The translations under genes were made by a program, and so were the position numbers. Below, piece after piece: positions 45,941 to 53,898 of a stretch of DNA of 64,000 nt. Source of the stretch: Aspidiotus rigidus (taxonomy: Eukaryota > Arthropoda > Insecta > Hemiptera > Diaspididae). Numbering within the stretch: position 1 is the stretch's first letter; each line of letters starts with the position of its first letter. The notes beneath the pieces were generated by a model. The model had not been told where the DNA came from and did not search any database. It was given only the letters and a program-made list of their open reading frames with translations. Where the stretch lies: the NCBI GenBank assembly GCA_035079385.1, contig JAVHKY010000025.1, positions 19,628,501 to 19,692,500 of the forward strand. The letters are read 5' to 3'.

Positions 45941-46905
45941 GTGATTTATTGTTTGATTCAAATTTTCATTATTCTAATAGTGGATTACATCATATGGCTC
46001 TGATGATTCCATTCTTAAATTCATTTAACTGTTTTTTTTCCCCCTTTTCCTTTGTCTTTTTTTTTGTTTGCACAATGAAAACAAGTTTGCAGTAATATTC
46101 TAGACCCAATAAGCAAGCTATTTGATAGTCTATCAATTCAGTATAACTCAGAATGAACTGGAGTGTGGATTTCAGTGTTCTATTTAAGATAACAGTGCAA
46201 TTTGTACTCAAGATTAGTATGTTAGTTGTTTAAGCTAGATCGTCAGGTCCAGATATCTTAAATTGTAAATAAAGGACTAAATAGGTAGCTAGAATCAGAT
46301 TTGACCTATCAATCATTAGTAATTCTTTGTATATATATCCCTTACTGTACTTTTATCTTTCTCTGCAATTGAGGGAAGAGAACAAGGGTTGGTAAAGGAA
46401 TGAAACAAAAAACATTTTCAGTTTCAAGCAGAAGCTTAAGTGGAAATGGCAGTACGTTGATATCTAAATATTTTGTTGTTTCAGAATAATACTTCCATAT
46501 CTTTACCATACAGCCCGTTCAAGCCCAACCTACAGGGATGAATCATATAAGATGAACAAGCATAGTAACTGAAGAATTAAAATATGTACTGAAAAATTTC
46601 TGAACTAAACAAAAGACAGAATATTGAATAGGTTTTCTTATTTCACATTAAGTCACAAATATAGTCCACAAATAGTAATTAGATCAAATATCTAAATTTT
46701 CATGTCCATTCTAAAACTAAAGGTATTAAAAAGCACAAATTCCAAGTCACGTAAACAAACAAAAACCATTAAAAAAAATTTCATGTTAATTATATTTGAA
46801 TACATTGATAAGGTACTACATAGATTTTACCCATTGAAATGAATGTATAATTGATAACGTACAAGTATTCTCCATATTATTCACATTCAAGGGTTGGTGG
46901 GAACA
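45941..46905. other. ZNF inter-unit spacer
   Basis: Non-coding. From about 46,060 it matches 51,110-51,410 and, after an insertion there, 52,602-53,140 ('CTGCAATTGAGGGAAGAG', 'CAAGGGTTGGTAAA', 'ATCATATAAGATGAACAAGC'). So this whole block was duplicated together with unit 6/7. Confidence 0.6.
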
Positions 46906-47215
46906 TTAAAGATCAAATATATGAATATTCAATTCATTATGAATGTTTTCTTCAGGCTCCTCAGTGAATGTTTCATTACATAATATCTTACACTGCATTG
47001 AATTATCTTCATTGGGACTAAACTTGTCAGTAAATATATTATTTGCCAAACCATACTGTATTGTATTCTCTTTTTCACAAGTATATTCTAAAGCAAATGC
47101 TGGAAACGGATAAGATACAGGCAGGGCCAACAATGTTTCTTCATACTACTTTACTTTGTTGAAGTTTCTCTGCCAATAGTACACTTCAATTAACATTTTT
47201 GGTCTGGGTCACTTT
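46906..47215 (-). pseudogene. ZNF relic, C-terminal part, downstream of unit 6
   Basis: The minus-strand frame ends PNEDNSMQCKILCNETF then NIHNELNIHIFDL, the family C-terminus. Its closest match is unit 8 (shared ALEYTCEKENTIQ..LAN.IFTDK). Upstream of 47,133 the frame is broken, but a degenerate 'TIGRE...MKKH' finger resembling unit 8 CDISEECCTQKREMKKH can be followed to about 47,215. An extra residue in the Cys pair (CKILCNETF) would break the last finger. All true fingers are gone. Confidence 0.7.
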
Positions 47216-47460
47216 CTCTTCTATTATAAGAAAAATTTCTGAACTGAAAATAAAGACAGAATGTTTAAAATGTTTTCTTATTCCACTTCAATTCACAAGT
47301 AGTCCAAATAATAATTATATCAAATTGTCATATCTATGGGTATTAAACAAGTAGGCCTAAATTTTGAGTCACGTCAACAAATAATAAATAATTGAAAAAA
47401 ATGGTACTTGAATTTGATTATATTGATTAGTTACCCCATAAATTTTACCCATTATGTAGC

Positions 47461-48570
47461 CTACACATCAAATGTATGAATATTAAACTCATTGTGAATT
47501 TTCTGCTCAGATTTGTCAGTAAACACTTTATTACATATATTACACTGTAATGCATTATTTTGATTGGCATTGCACCCGTTAGGAAGTGTATTATTTGTTG
47601 AACGATCCTGGGTTGTATTTTCTTCTAGACTAACAGATTGTAAAGAACCACTCGGGAATAGATTAGATTCATATTGGTTCAATACTTGCATTTTCATAGT
47701 ACTACCGTGTGTGTACTTTTTCCCGCCAACACCACATTCAAGTGGACTCCTCTGCTCTGGATCATTTTCATGAGTCAACATATGTCTCTTCAGATGACTT
47801 TTGTCACTACATTTATAACTGCAAATATCACATCTGAATGGACATTTGTGATCTGGATCAGTTTCATGGGTCAGCTTATGTGACTTCACACCACTTCTCC
47901 GTGTAAATCTTCTCCCGCAAATATCACATTTGAATGGACATCTCTGATCTGAATCAGTTTTATGGGTCAACTTATGTGTGTTCATACTCCCTTTCTGTGT
48001 AAACATTTTTCCGCAAATATCACACTTGAATGGACATCTCTCATCTGGATCAGTTTTATGGGTCAACTTATGTGTGTTCATACTCCCTTTCTGTGTAAAC
48101 ATTTTGCCGCAAATATCACACTTAAATGGACATCTCTCATCTGGATCAGTTTTATGGGTCAACATATGTCTGTTCAAATGATGTTTCTGTATAAACATTT
48201 TCTTGCAAATATCACACTTGAATGCATATCTCTCATCTGGATCAGTTTTATGGGTCAATTTATGTCTGTTCAGATTGTCTTTGCGTGTAAACATTTCCTC
48301 GCAAATATTACATCTGAATGGACATCTGCGTCCTGGATCAGTTTCATGGATAAGCTTATGTGACTTCAGACTACTTCTCCGTATAAATCTTTTCCCGCAA
48401 ATATCACATTTCAATTGATGTGTCCAATCTGTATCAAACTCATGCATCAAAATATGTCTGGTTAGATTCCCCTGGTTTGAAAGTATTATTCCACACATAT
48501 TGCACTCAAACGGATGCCCCACATCTGGGTTAAGTTTCTTTGTCGACATATTTGTTCCGATAGAATTCAT
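47461..48570 (-). CDS. C2H2 zinc-finger protein, ZNF unit 6 (8 fingers)
   Basis: Single-exon ORF of 369 residues starting MNSIGTNMSTKK in the family context. Eight intact fingers: first FECNMCGIILSNQGNLTRHI, then mainly 'CDICGKMFTQKGSMNTH' type. Fingers 5 and 6 are identical in protein and nearly so in DNA, showing recent duplication of one 96-bp unit. Finger 8 is 'CDICSYKCSDKSHLKRH'. Linkers are mostly KTDPDERCPFKC. The degenerate LECGVGGKKYTHGSTMKMQV finger and C-terminal CNICNKVF finger (ending FNIHTFDV) are intact. Predicted nuclear DNA-binding protein. Its upstream region differs from other units by two insertions (48,995-49,740 and about 50,055-50,711), which push the conserved upstream module to 2.4 kb. 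Confidence 0.9.
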   Translation of the reverse strand: MNSIGTNMSTKKLNPDVGHPFECNMCGIILSNQGNLTRHILMHEFDTDWTHQLKCDICGKRFIRRSSLKSHKLIHETDPGRRCPFRCNICEEMFTRKDNLNRHKLTHKTDPDERYAFKCDICKKMFIQKHHLNRHMLTHKTDPDERCPFKCDICGKMFTQKGSMNTHKLTHKTDPDERCPFKCDICGKMFTQKGSMNTHKLTHKTDSDQRCPFKCDICGRRFTRRSGVKSHKLTHETDPDHKCPFRCDICSYKCSDKSHLKRHMLTHENDPEQRSPLECGVGGKKYTHGSTMKMQVLNQYESNLFPSGSLQSVSLEENTTQDRSTNNTLPNGCNANQNNALQCNICNKVFTDKSEQKIHNEFNIHTFDV

Positions 48571-48981
48571 TAGCAAATAACAATATTAAATTACCAATCA
48601 AGGTTGAGGACGTTTTGAAAGTCTACCTATCCTCTGTAGCAGATTTCACTCCTACACTGGAATCAAATACAATGATAAGAATGTGACCGCAATTCCACTC
48701 AATTTGAAGCCTCAGGCAAGTTTTCTGCAATCAGTACGATCAGTAAGTGTGAGATTTGATTTGAGAATATTTTGATCATTATTGAGCACTACAATAAAGA
48801 TGATAAATAAAAACCGAGGTAGGTTTTTCACAATTGGATTTTTGTATCGAGATATTTTCCCCCCGTTTTAAGAATTCTTTCACTAGAACAAAATGAATGG
48901 TGAAAGAATGAAAAATATTAATCAAGATTTAGGAATTACATACTTGTACATTGCAGTACATATTTCAATTTCTTCCCTAGG
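48571..48981. other. 5' flank (probable intron) of ZNF unit 6
   Basis: Contains the reversed acceptor-like site (CTGATTGCAG|AAAACTTGCC near 48,730) and family flank sequence. No other feature until the target-site duplication of the next insertion. Confidence 0.45.
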
Positions 48982-49039
48982 GAAAACTAGGTATTTGAAT
49001 GAAGAAGAAGATACTGAGGCACGTAACAATCATTTAATG

Positions 49040-49255
49040 CAGTGGTTTTCAAACTTTTCTGCACCGCGACCCTTTTCTGATCGGATAAAATCTCGCGACC
49101 CACCGACAGTGGAATATTAGGCCTATATCTATAATCATAACAAAATTCTCCTATTAAAAAAGTATTATGAGTAAAATTCTCTATTGCTTCGCGACCCACT
49201 TTGGCATGCCACGCGACCCACCAGTGGGTCGCGACCCACAGTTTGAAAACCACTG
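49040..49255. mobile_element. hAT-type MITE, 216 bp, with 8-bp target-site duplication
   Basis: Terminal inverted repeats CAGTGGTTTTCAAAC ... GTTTGAAAACCACTG, flanked on both sides by ATTTAATG (49,032-49,039 and 49,256-49,263). Internal CGCGACCCACCAGTGGGTCG is typical of short non-autonomous hAT elements. The opposite arm of the host palindrome carries the same sequence without the MITE and with one copy of the target (reversed CATTAAAT near 49,657), a direct view of the empty site. No coding capacity. Confidence 0.93.
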
Positions 49256-49277
49256 ATTTAATGAAACAAGTTCATAC

Positions 49278-49315
49278 GCGACCGGTTTCGAACACGCGAA
49301 GGAGTTCATCGACAG
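49278..49315 (-). ncRNA. Hammerhead-like motif, left arm of fold-back element 1
   Basis: The minus strand reads CTGTCGATGAACTCCTTCGC, GTGTTCGAAACCGGTCGCG. GATGA, a short stem and GAAACCGGTC are in hammerhead order. The stem II partners (AACTC against GTGTT) are worn compared with the right arm, and the core pyrimidines before GATGA do not fit CTGATGA. Probably inactive. Confidence 0.3.
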
Positions 49316-49600
49316 GCGTCGGACAGAAAACTAAGCAAAGAAACCGGTATAAAGGTGAAAAATGAGACAACAAGACCGAATTAATTGAAGTTGAAATGAA
49401 AAATGAAGATGGGGGGGGGGGTTAAAGGTGAATCACGACAATCAAACAAACTCGGATTTCGTGAAATCCGAGTTTGTTTGATTCACCTTTAACCCCCCCC
49501 CCCTCCATCTTCATTTTTCATTTCAACTTCAATTAATTCGGTCTTGTTGTCTCATTTTTCACCTTTATACCGGTTTCTTTGCTTTGTTTTCTGTCGACGC

Positions 49601-49638
49601 CTGTCGATGAACACCTTCGCGTGTTCGAAACCGGTCGC
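49601..49638 (+). ncRNA. Hammerhead-like motif, right arm of fold-back element 1
   Basis: CTGTCGATGA, stem ACAC-CTTCGC-GTGT, then TCGAAACCGGTCGCG. GAAACCGGTC with a palindromic ACCGGT (very short stem III) is the form seen in Penelope-like elements. The CTGATGA core is interrupted (CTGTCGATGA), so self-cleavage is doubtful. Confidence 0.4.
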
Positions 49639-49753
49639 GTATGAACTTGTTTCATTAAATGATTGTTACGTACCTCAGTATCTTTTTCTTCATTCAAATC
49701 AGTATGGCTCGTACCTATGAGGATACCATCCATCTTATTGAAAACTAGGTATG

Positions 49754-50054
49754 CAAATATATGAAGCAAACTTTCAGTAATAATTGTAGGTATCTATCAG
49801 TATTCAGATTTATTGGTGGTCATGAAGGTAAATGTTTGTAATTAAATATTTCTCACCATGTAATGCACAAATCATCATGAACGTCATCAATTCATAATTA
49901 AGGTTTGAGTCCAACTTCTCATCAATGATACTGGTACTAATACAATGTAAGGACTTCAGACATTAACTACTTGCGTCATTGAAATTGAAAATTGATCAAT
50001 AATGGAGTTGATGGGAAAAAATTCAAATTTGAAAACAATTACTAACAATTGTCC
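49754..50054. other. ZNF unit 6 upstream flank, continued
   Basis: Family flank with the reversed 'GTGCATTACATGGTGAGAAA' block at 49,848-49,867. No gene. Confidence 0.5.
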
Positions 50055-50142
50055 GTCAATTCGAAATACACGGGGGGGGGGGGGGTGTACACAATACGGC
50101 ACGACTTAGTATCATATAAGAAGAACGAATATTGGGTACAGT

Positions 50143-50399
50143 AACTGTTTGGTCGCCAGCAGTTCTCTAGTTCGGTCGCCGACTAGAGTGTTGAATGTAT
50201 ATCGTTTATACAGTAGTTTCCTGTACCAGCGAGGATCATCGTGAGTGTTTGGTCGCCAGCTCTCACGGTGTATCTATTGCCTATATCGCATATAGTATCG
50301 TCTAGTGACGGTCGTTGACGGTCGTTCTGCAAATTAACGATCCGGCAGATTCTTGTTCCAGAGAAGATCATCACAAGTATTTGGTCGCCAGTACTTGTG
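50143..50399 (+). ncRNA. Four-hairpin array with conserved GGTCGCC apex and covarying stems
   Basis: Hairpin 1 (50,143-50,164): AACTG / CAGTT around TTTGGTCGCCAG. Hairpin 2 (50,165-50,188): CTCTAGT / ACTAGAG around TCGGTCGCCG. Hairpin 3 (50,240-50,267): CGTGAG / CTCACG around TGTTTGGTCGCCAGCT. Hairpin 4 (50,372-50,399): CACAAGTA / TACTTGTG around TTTGGTCGCCAG. Stems differ in sequence but each is self-complementary, while the apex is constant and itself pairs GG/CC around TCG. Hairpins 3 and 4 are also preceded by similar sequence (GAGGATCATC, GAAGATCATC). This pattern is what selection for RNA (or single-stranded DNA) structure would leave. No known family is recognised; strand is arbitrary. 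Confidence 0.55.
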
Positions 50400-50539
50400 G
50401 AGTGCGTCAGAATAGCCGAGTGTAATATCGGTTTTCGTTTAATTTGTCACGACAAACTTAAGGAGGAGAAAGGTGGCGGTTGGTGGGACTTTCAGGGGTT
50501 ACTTAAACCCCGCTCCTTGGCGTAGTCAATAGCGCCACT

Positions 50540-50690
50540 CATTGAAGAAGATCTAAAAAATATCTGTTGAAGAGTTGAAGAAGATCTAAAGAATATCTGT
50601 TGAAGAAAATCTAATGAATATCGTTGAAGAAGACCTAAACAATATCATTGAAGAAGACCTAAACAATATCATTGAAGAAGATCCGAAAAT
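50540..50690 (+). repeat. Minisatellite of about 27-30 bp, 'TTGAAGAAGATCTAAA.AATATC'
   Basis: Five to six copies of ATTGAAGAAGACCTAAACAA, TATC and variants. The last copies keep a frame (IEEDLNNI repeated), but earlier copies carry stops, so coding is not supported. Confidence 0.85.
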
Positions 50691-50711
50691 ATCCGTTCGT
50701 AACAGATCCAC

Positions 50712-50995
50712 AAAGAAATTGGAAGGATTAGGTCATGATGGTAGTTTTTCAACACAGTTCTATATCATATAGATTAATGTAACCAACTCACTCAAGAAGG
50801 GATGATAATGAATCAAACTTTTCAATGGATGAATGTGAAAGACTATAAAAATAGAAAGATAACAAGAGATAAGAGAAGTGATTACGCCAGGAAGGATGAG
50901 TAAGTAGACCTGGACCGTGGTAATCGCAGCTGTAGAAGAACCAGTGTTGCCAAATACTAAAAGAAGTGTTAACATACCTGTGCAATAAAACATTG
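50712..50995 (-). promoter_or_regulatory. Conserved upstream module of ZNF unit 6
   Basis: Minus-strand core GGCAACACTGGT at 50,940-50,951, then 'TCTTCTACAGCTGCGATTAC'. The pyrimidine-rich tail and 'AGAACTGTGTTGAA' end (50,748-50,761) are present. It now sits 2.4 kb from the ATG because of two insertions. Open frames over it in two phases are not conserved. Confidence 0.45.
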
Positions 50996-51410
50996 GTATG
51001 TGTGCATGATTTATTGTTTGATTAAAATTTTCATGATTCTAATAGTGGATAACATCATATAGCTGTGACGATTCCATTCTTAAAGTCATTCCCTTTCCTT
51101 TGTCTTTTTTTTTTTGTTTGCACAATGAAAACAAGTTTGCAGTAATATTCTAGACCCAATAAGCAAGCTATTTGATAGTCACTTCAGTATTACTCAGAAT
51201 GAACGTGGATTTTAGTGTTCTATTTAAGACAATGGTGCAATTTGTACTCAAGGTTGGTATGTTAGTTCTTTAAACTAGGTCCTTGCCACCATGTGCTTGT
51301 TTGTAGGTGAATGATAGGTCCGGCCCAGATAACTTAAATTGTAAATAAAGAACTAAATAGGTAGCTAGAATCAAATTTGACCTATCAATCATTAGTAATT
51401 CTTTGTATAT
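50996..51410. other. ZNF inter-unit spacer
   Basis: Matches 45,935-46,350 closely ('GCAATAAAACATTGGTATGT', 'CAATAAGCAAGCTATTTGAT'). Non-coding. Confidence 0.6.
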
Positions 51411-51840
51411 GTTACGCCGAATTTGGGCAATTGCACAATTCGCGCAGTCTTCAGCAATTTTATCAAATGCGCGCAGTCATTAACCACTTTGCTGACAGCA
51501 CGCAGTTGGCATTGTGATTGCCAAATATGCGCAAAATAATGACGAGTGCGCGCGATTGGCAATACTTAAGTGTAGATTGCGCGCATTCAGCAAGTTATCT
51601 TTTTAGTGGTACCATGAATTTGTGCAGCCGACATGTGCACGCAGTTGAAAGAAATTCTGCCGAATTCATGCATAGAAAAATACATTGGGAATACAAGGCA
51701 AAAAAATTTATAGATGGTAATTAATTAATTTAAAAAAAAAGAAATTCCGAAAAAATATAGTGAATTACGCTAAAAGTATGCGAGTAATCAGAAAGGAACT
51801 GTGAATCATATGAAAAATGAAATTCCAAGTAGTAGAAATA

Positions 51841-52077
51841 TTATTGCGGTCGGCGTGGCAAGCAGAGTTGCATTGGAGCCCAGCGTGTTTGACATTTTTG
51901 CTGGCAGTTGCAGCAATGATAACCCTGTCCTGTTCCAACAGAATTGAGCCGGACTAATTCACAAATTGTAAATTCTGTTTGAGGGACATTGCACACATGG
52001 TTGTCAAAGTTCCTCAAGTACCCCTCTTCTGAAACTCGAAGGTCAAGTTTGTTTAGAGTTTCCGTGCGACTTTCCAA
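51841..52077 (-). pseudogene. Transposon-derived ORF remnant with Cys-rich C-terminal tail
   Basis: The minus-strand frame reads ETFTICELVRLNSVGTGQGY-like sequence (exactly TEFTICELVRLNSVGTGQGY), then CCNCQQKCQTR. After a frameshift the continuation reads CNSACHADRNN, restoring a 'C.C...C.T..C.C....L.CNS.CH' tail. From memory, tails of this kind end arthropod transposon-derived proteins often annotated as SCAN-domain-3 or KRAB-A-2-like integrase relatives. Too little remains to name a family, and the frameshift makes it non-functional. Confidence 0.45.
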
Positions 52078-52119
52078 TTTGAATCAAAAAATTTGTTTTT
52101 TTTTTATTATATATTTTAC

Positions 52120-52340
52120 CGCATCCAACCTCTCCCTCCCTTCTAAACAGTTGGATAGTCAAACCTTTTTTCAAATCCTCCCTCCCTCTTAAACATAGCT
52201 CGAAGAATGAATTTTGTCCAAGTCCCACTTGCGTAGGTCAAACGACATATTTTCAGTCGCTCTTCCTGATCAATGTAGCTTTGGAGTCAAACTTTTTCAA
52301 ATCATTATCCCTTCCCCCTCCTTCATGTACATGGATGGAT
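52120..52340. repeat. Dispersed satellite units inside the 1.2-kb insertion
   Basis: Units such as 'CTCCCTCCCTCTTAAACATA', 'GCTCGAAGAATGAATTTTGT', 'CCAAGTCCCACTTG' and 'AATGTAGCTTTGGAGTCAAA' belong to the window-wide family, in diverged form. Confidence 0.6.
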
Positions 52341-52601
52341 GTCTAAAATGTTTCTAAATAGTCCTTTAGATCTATAGCAGAGGCTCAAAATTTCTCCAAT
52401 TATTTGGTTTTGAATATCAGTCGTTCAAACGACTGAAAAAATCAGTGAGTTTCAAAATGCGCATTTTCTGCGGTAAAATATTACCGAGTCAATGTCAAAA
52501 AATCTGTACAAGAATGCGCGCATTCCCCATAAAAATATTGCCGAATCAGAGTCAAAAAATACGTTTTCATCATTCATTGCGCGCAGACTGCAAAAAATTT
52601 G

Positions 52602-53143
52602 CTGTCCTTTTACCTTTCTGGGCAATTGAGGGAAGAGAACAAGGGTTGGTAAAAGAATGAAACAAAAAACATTTTCAGTTTCAAGCAGAAGCTTAGATGG
52701 AAATAGCAGTAAGTTGATATCTAAATATTTTGTTGTTTCAGAATAATACTTCCATATCTTTATCATACATCGCGTTCAAGTCCAACCTACAGTGATGAAT
52801 CATATAAGATGAACAAGCATAGTAACTGAAGAATTAAAATATGTATTGAAAAATTTCTGAACTAAACAAAAGACAGAATATTGAATAGGTTTTCTTATTT
52901 CACATTAAGTCACAAGTATAGTCCACAAATAGTAATTAGATCAAATATCTAAATTGTCATGTCCATTCTAAAACTAAAGGTATTAAAAAGCACAAATTCC
53001 AAGTCACGTAAACAAACAAAAACCATTAAAAAAAATTTCATGTTAATTATATTTGAATACATTGATAAGGTACTACATAGATTTTACCCATTGAAATGAA
53101 TGTATAATTGATAACGTACAAGTATTCACCGTTGGTGGGAACA
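52602..53143. other. ZNF inter-unit spacer (copy of 46,350-46,905)
   Basis: Nearly collinear with 46,350-46,905, including 'GTAACTGAAGAATTAAAATA' and 'AAACAAACAAAAACCATTAA'. Non-coding. Confidence 0.6.
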
Positions 53144-53400
53144 TTAAAGATCAAATATATGAATATAGAATTCATTATGAATGTTTTGCTCAGGCTCCTC
53201 AGTAAATATTTTATTACATAATATCTTACACTGCATTGAATTATCAAATTTGTCAGTATACGTGTTATTTGCCAAACCATGCTGTATTGTATTATCTTTT
53301 TCACAAGTATATTCCAAAGCAAATGCTGGAACCGGATTGGATACAAGCAGGCCCAACACATGTTTCTTCATACTATTTTACTTTGTTAAAATTTATCTAT
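53144..53400 (-). pseudogene. ZNF relic, C-terminal part, downstream of unit 7
   Basis: The frame reads ALEYTCEKDNTIQHGLANNT, a short gap, then NSMQCKILCNKIFTEEPEQN and NIHNEFYIHIFDL. It is a close copy of the relic at 46,906-47,215, also with the extra residue in the Cys pair. Fingers upstream are absent. The duplicated pair shows that this relic was already broken before units 6 and 7 duplicated. Confidence 0.7.
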
Positions 53401-53898
53401 AACATTTTTAGCCTGGGTCATTTTCTCTTCTATTATAAGAAAAATTTCTGAACTGAAAATAAAGACAGAATGTTTAAAATGTTTTCTTCTTCCACTTCAA
53501 TTAACAAGTAGTCCAAATAATAATTATATCAAATTGTCATATCTATGGGTATTAAACAAGTAGGCATAAATTTTGAGTCACGTCAACAAATATTAATTCA
53601 TTGAAAAAATTCTGTAGTACTTGAATTTGATTATATTGATAAGTCACCCCATAAATTTTACCCATTATCTAGCCTACACATCAAACGTATGAATATTAAA
53701 CTCATTGTGAACTTTCTGCTCAGATTTGTCAGTAAATACTTTATTACATTATATTACACTGCAATGCATTATTTTGATTAGCATTACACTCGTTAGGAAG
53801 TGTATTATTTTTTGAACAATCCTGGGTTGTATTTTCTTCTAGACTAACAGATTGCAAAAAACAACTCGGGGATATCTGAACTTTTTCCTGCTCATATC
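53401..53898. other. Shared 3' flank and ruined C-terminal codons of ZNF unit 7
   Basis: 53,690-53,898 still resembles the family C-terminus on the minus strand (SLEENTTQDCSKNNTLPNEC, NANQNNALQCN) but out of the main frame. It has an extra base in TGTAATATAATG (paralogs TGTAATATATG) and about 60 bases missing just before it. 53,400-53,690 is the usual 3' flank. Confidence 0.6.

Larger units (their letters stand above)
48995..49740 (+). mobile_element. Fold-back Penelope-like element 1, with 13-bp target-site duplication
   Basis: The insertion is flanked by GAAAACTAGGTAT at 48,982-48,994 and 49,741-49,753; the paralogous site near 55,258 has a single AAACTAGGTATGCAAATAT, so this is a clean insertion. 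The element is a palindrome centred at about 49,466. The left arm is about 250 bases once the MITE at 49,040-49,255 is discounted; the right arm is matching but about 45 bases longer. Each arm contains TCGAAACCGGTCGCG with a preceding GATGA and a small stem, a hammerhead-like arrangement (49,601-49,638 plus; 49,278-49,315 minus). The right tail ATTCAAAT..GGCTCGTA....GAGGATACCATCC resembles that of the insertion at 59.1-59.7 kb. Variable-length duplications, inverted partial copies and hammerhead motifs are known traits of Penelope-like elements; the class is inferred. No ORF. Confidence 0.6.
50055..50711. mobile_element. Unclassified insertion carrying a four-hairpin array and a minisatellite
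   Basis: Unit 7 (55,560-55,610) and unit 5 (45,618-45,668) read continuously from ACAATTGTCCGTCA to CACAAAGAAATTG, whereas here about 650 bases of unrelated, less AT-rich sequence intervene. They contain a 14-base G run (50,071-50,084), four hairpins with a shared apex (50,143-50,399), a short hairpin GGCG..AATA..GCGCC near 50,520 and a roughly 27-30 bp minisatellite (50,540-50,690). No terminal repeats or ORF could be recognised; a small target deletion is implied. It could be a fragment of an LTR element or a structured non-coding element. Confidence 0.6.
51411..52601. mobile_element. About 1.2-kb insertion with TGCGCGCA subterminal motifs and a transposon ORF fragment
   Basis: The paralogous spacer at about 46,340 reads straight from TTCTTTGTATAT to CTGTACTTTTATCTTTCT; here 1.19 kb intervene. 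Both ends are enriched in the palindrome TGCGCGCA or near versions (near 51,471, 51,555, 51,579 and 52,515, 52,578), an arrangement often seen for subterminal transposase-binding sites. The centre holds a minus-strand Cys-rich ORF remnant (51,841-52,077) and satellite units of the CCAAGTCCC / AGCTCGAA family (52,120-52,330). Terminal inverted repeats were not recognised, so the exact class is open. Confidence 0.55.

Noticed and set aside
50540..50690. IEEDLNNI repeat protein
   Set aside because: Only the last few minisatellite units stay open; earlier units contain stops in the same frame and no start is near.
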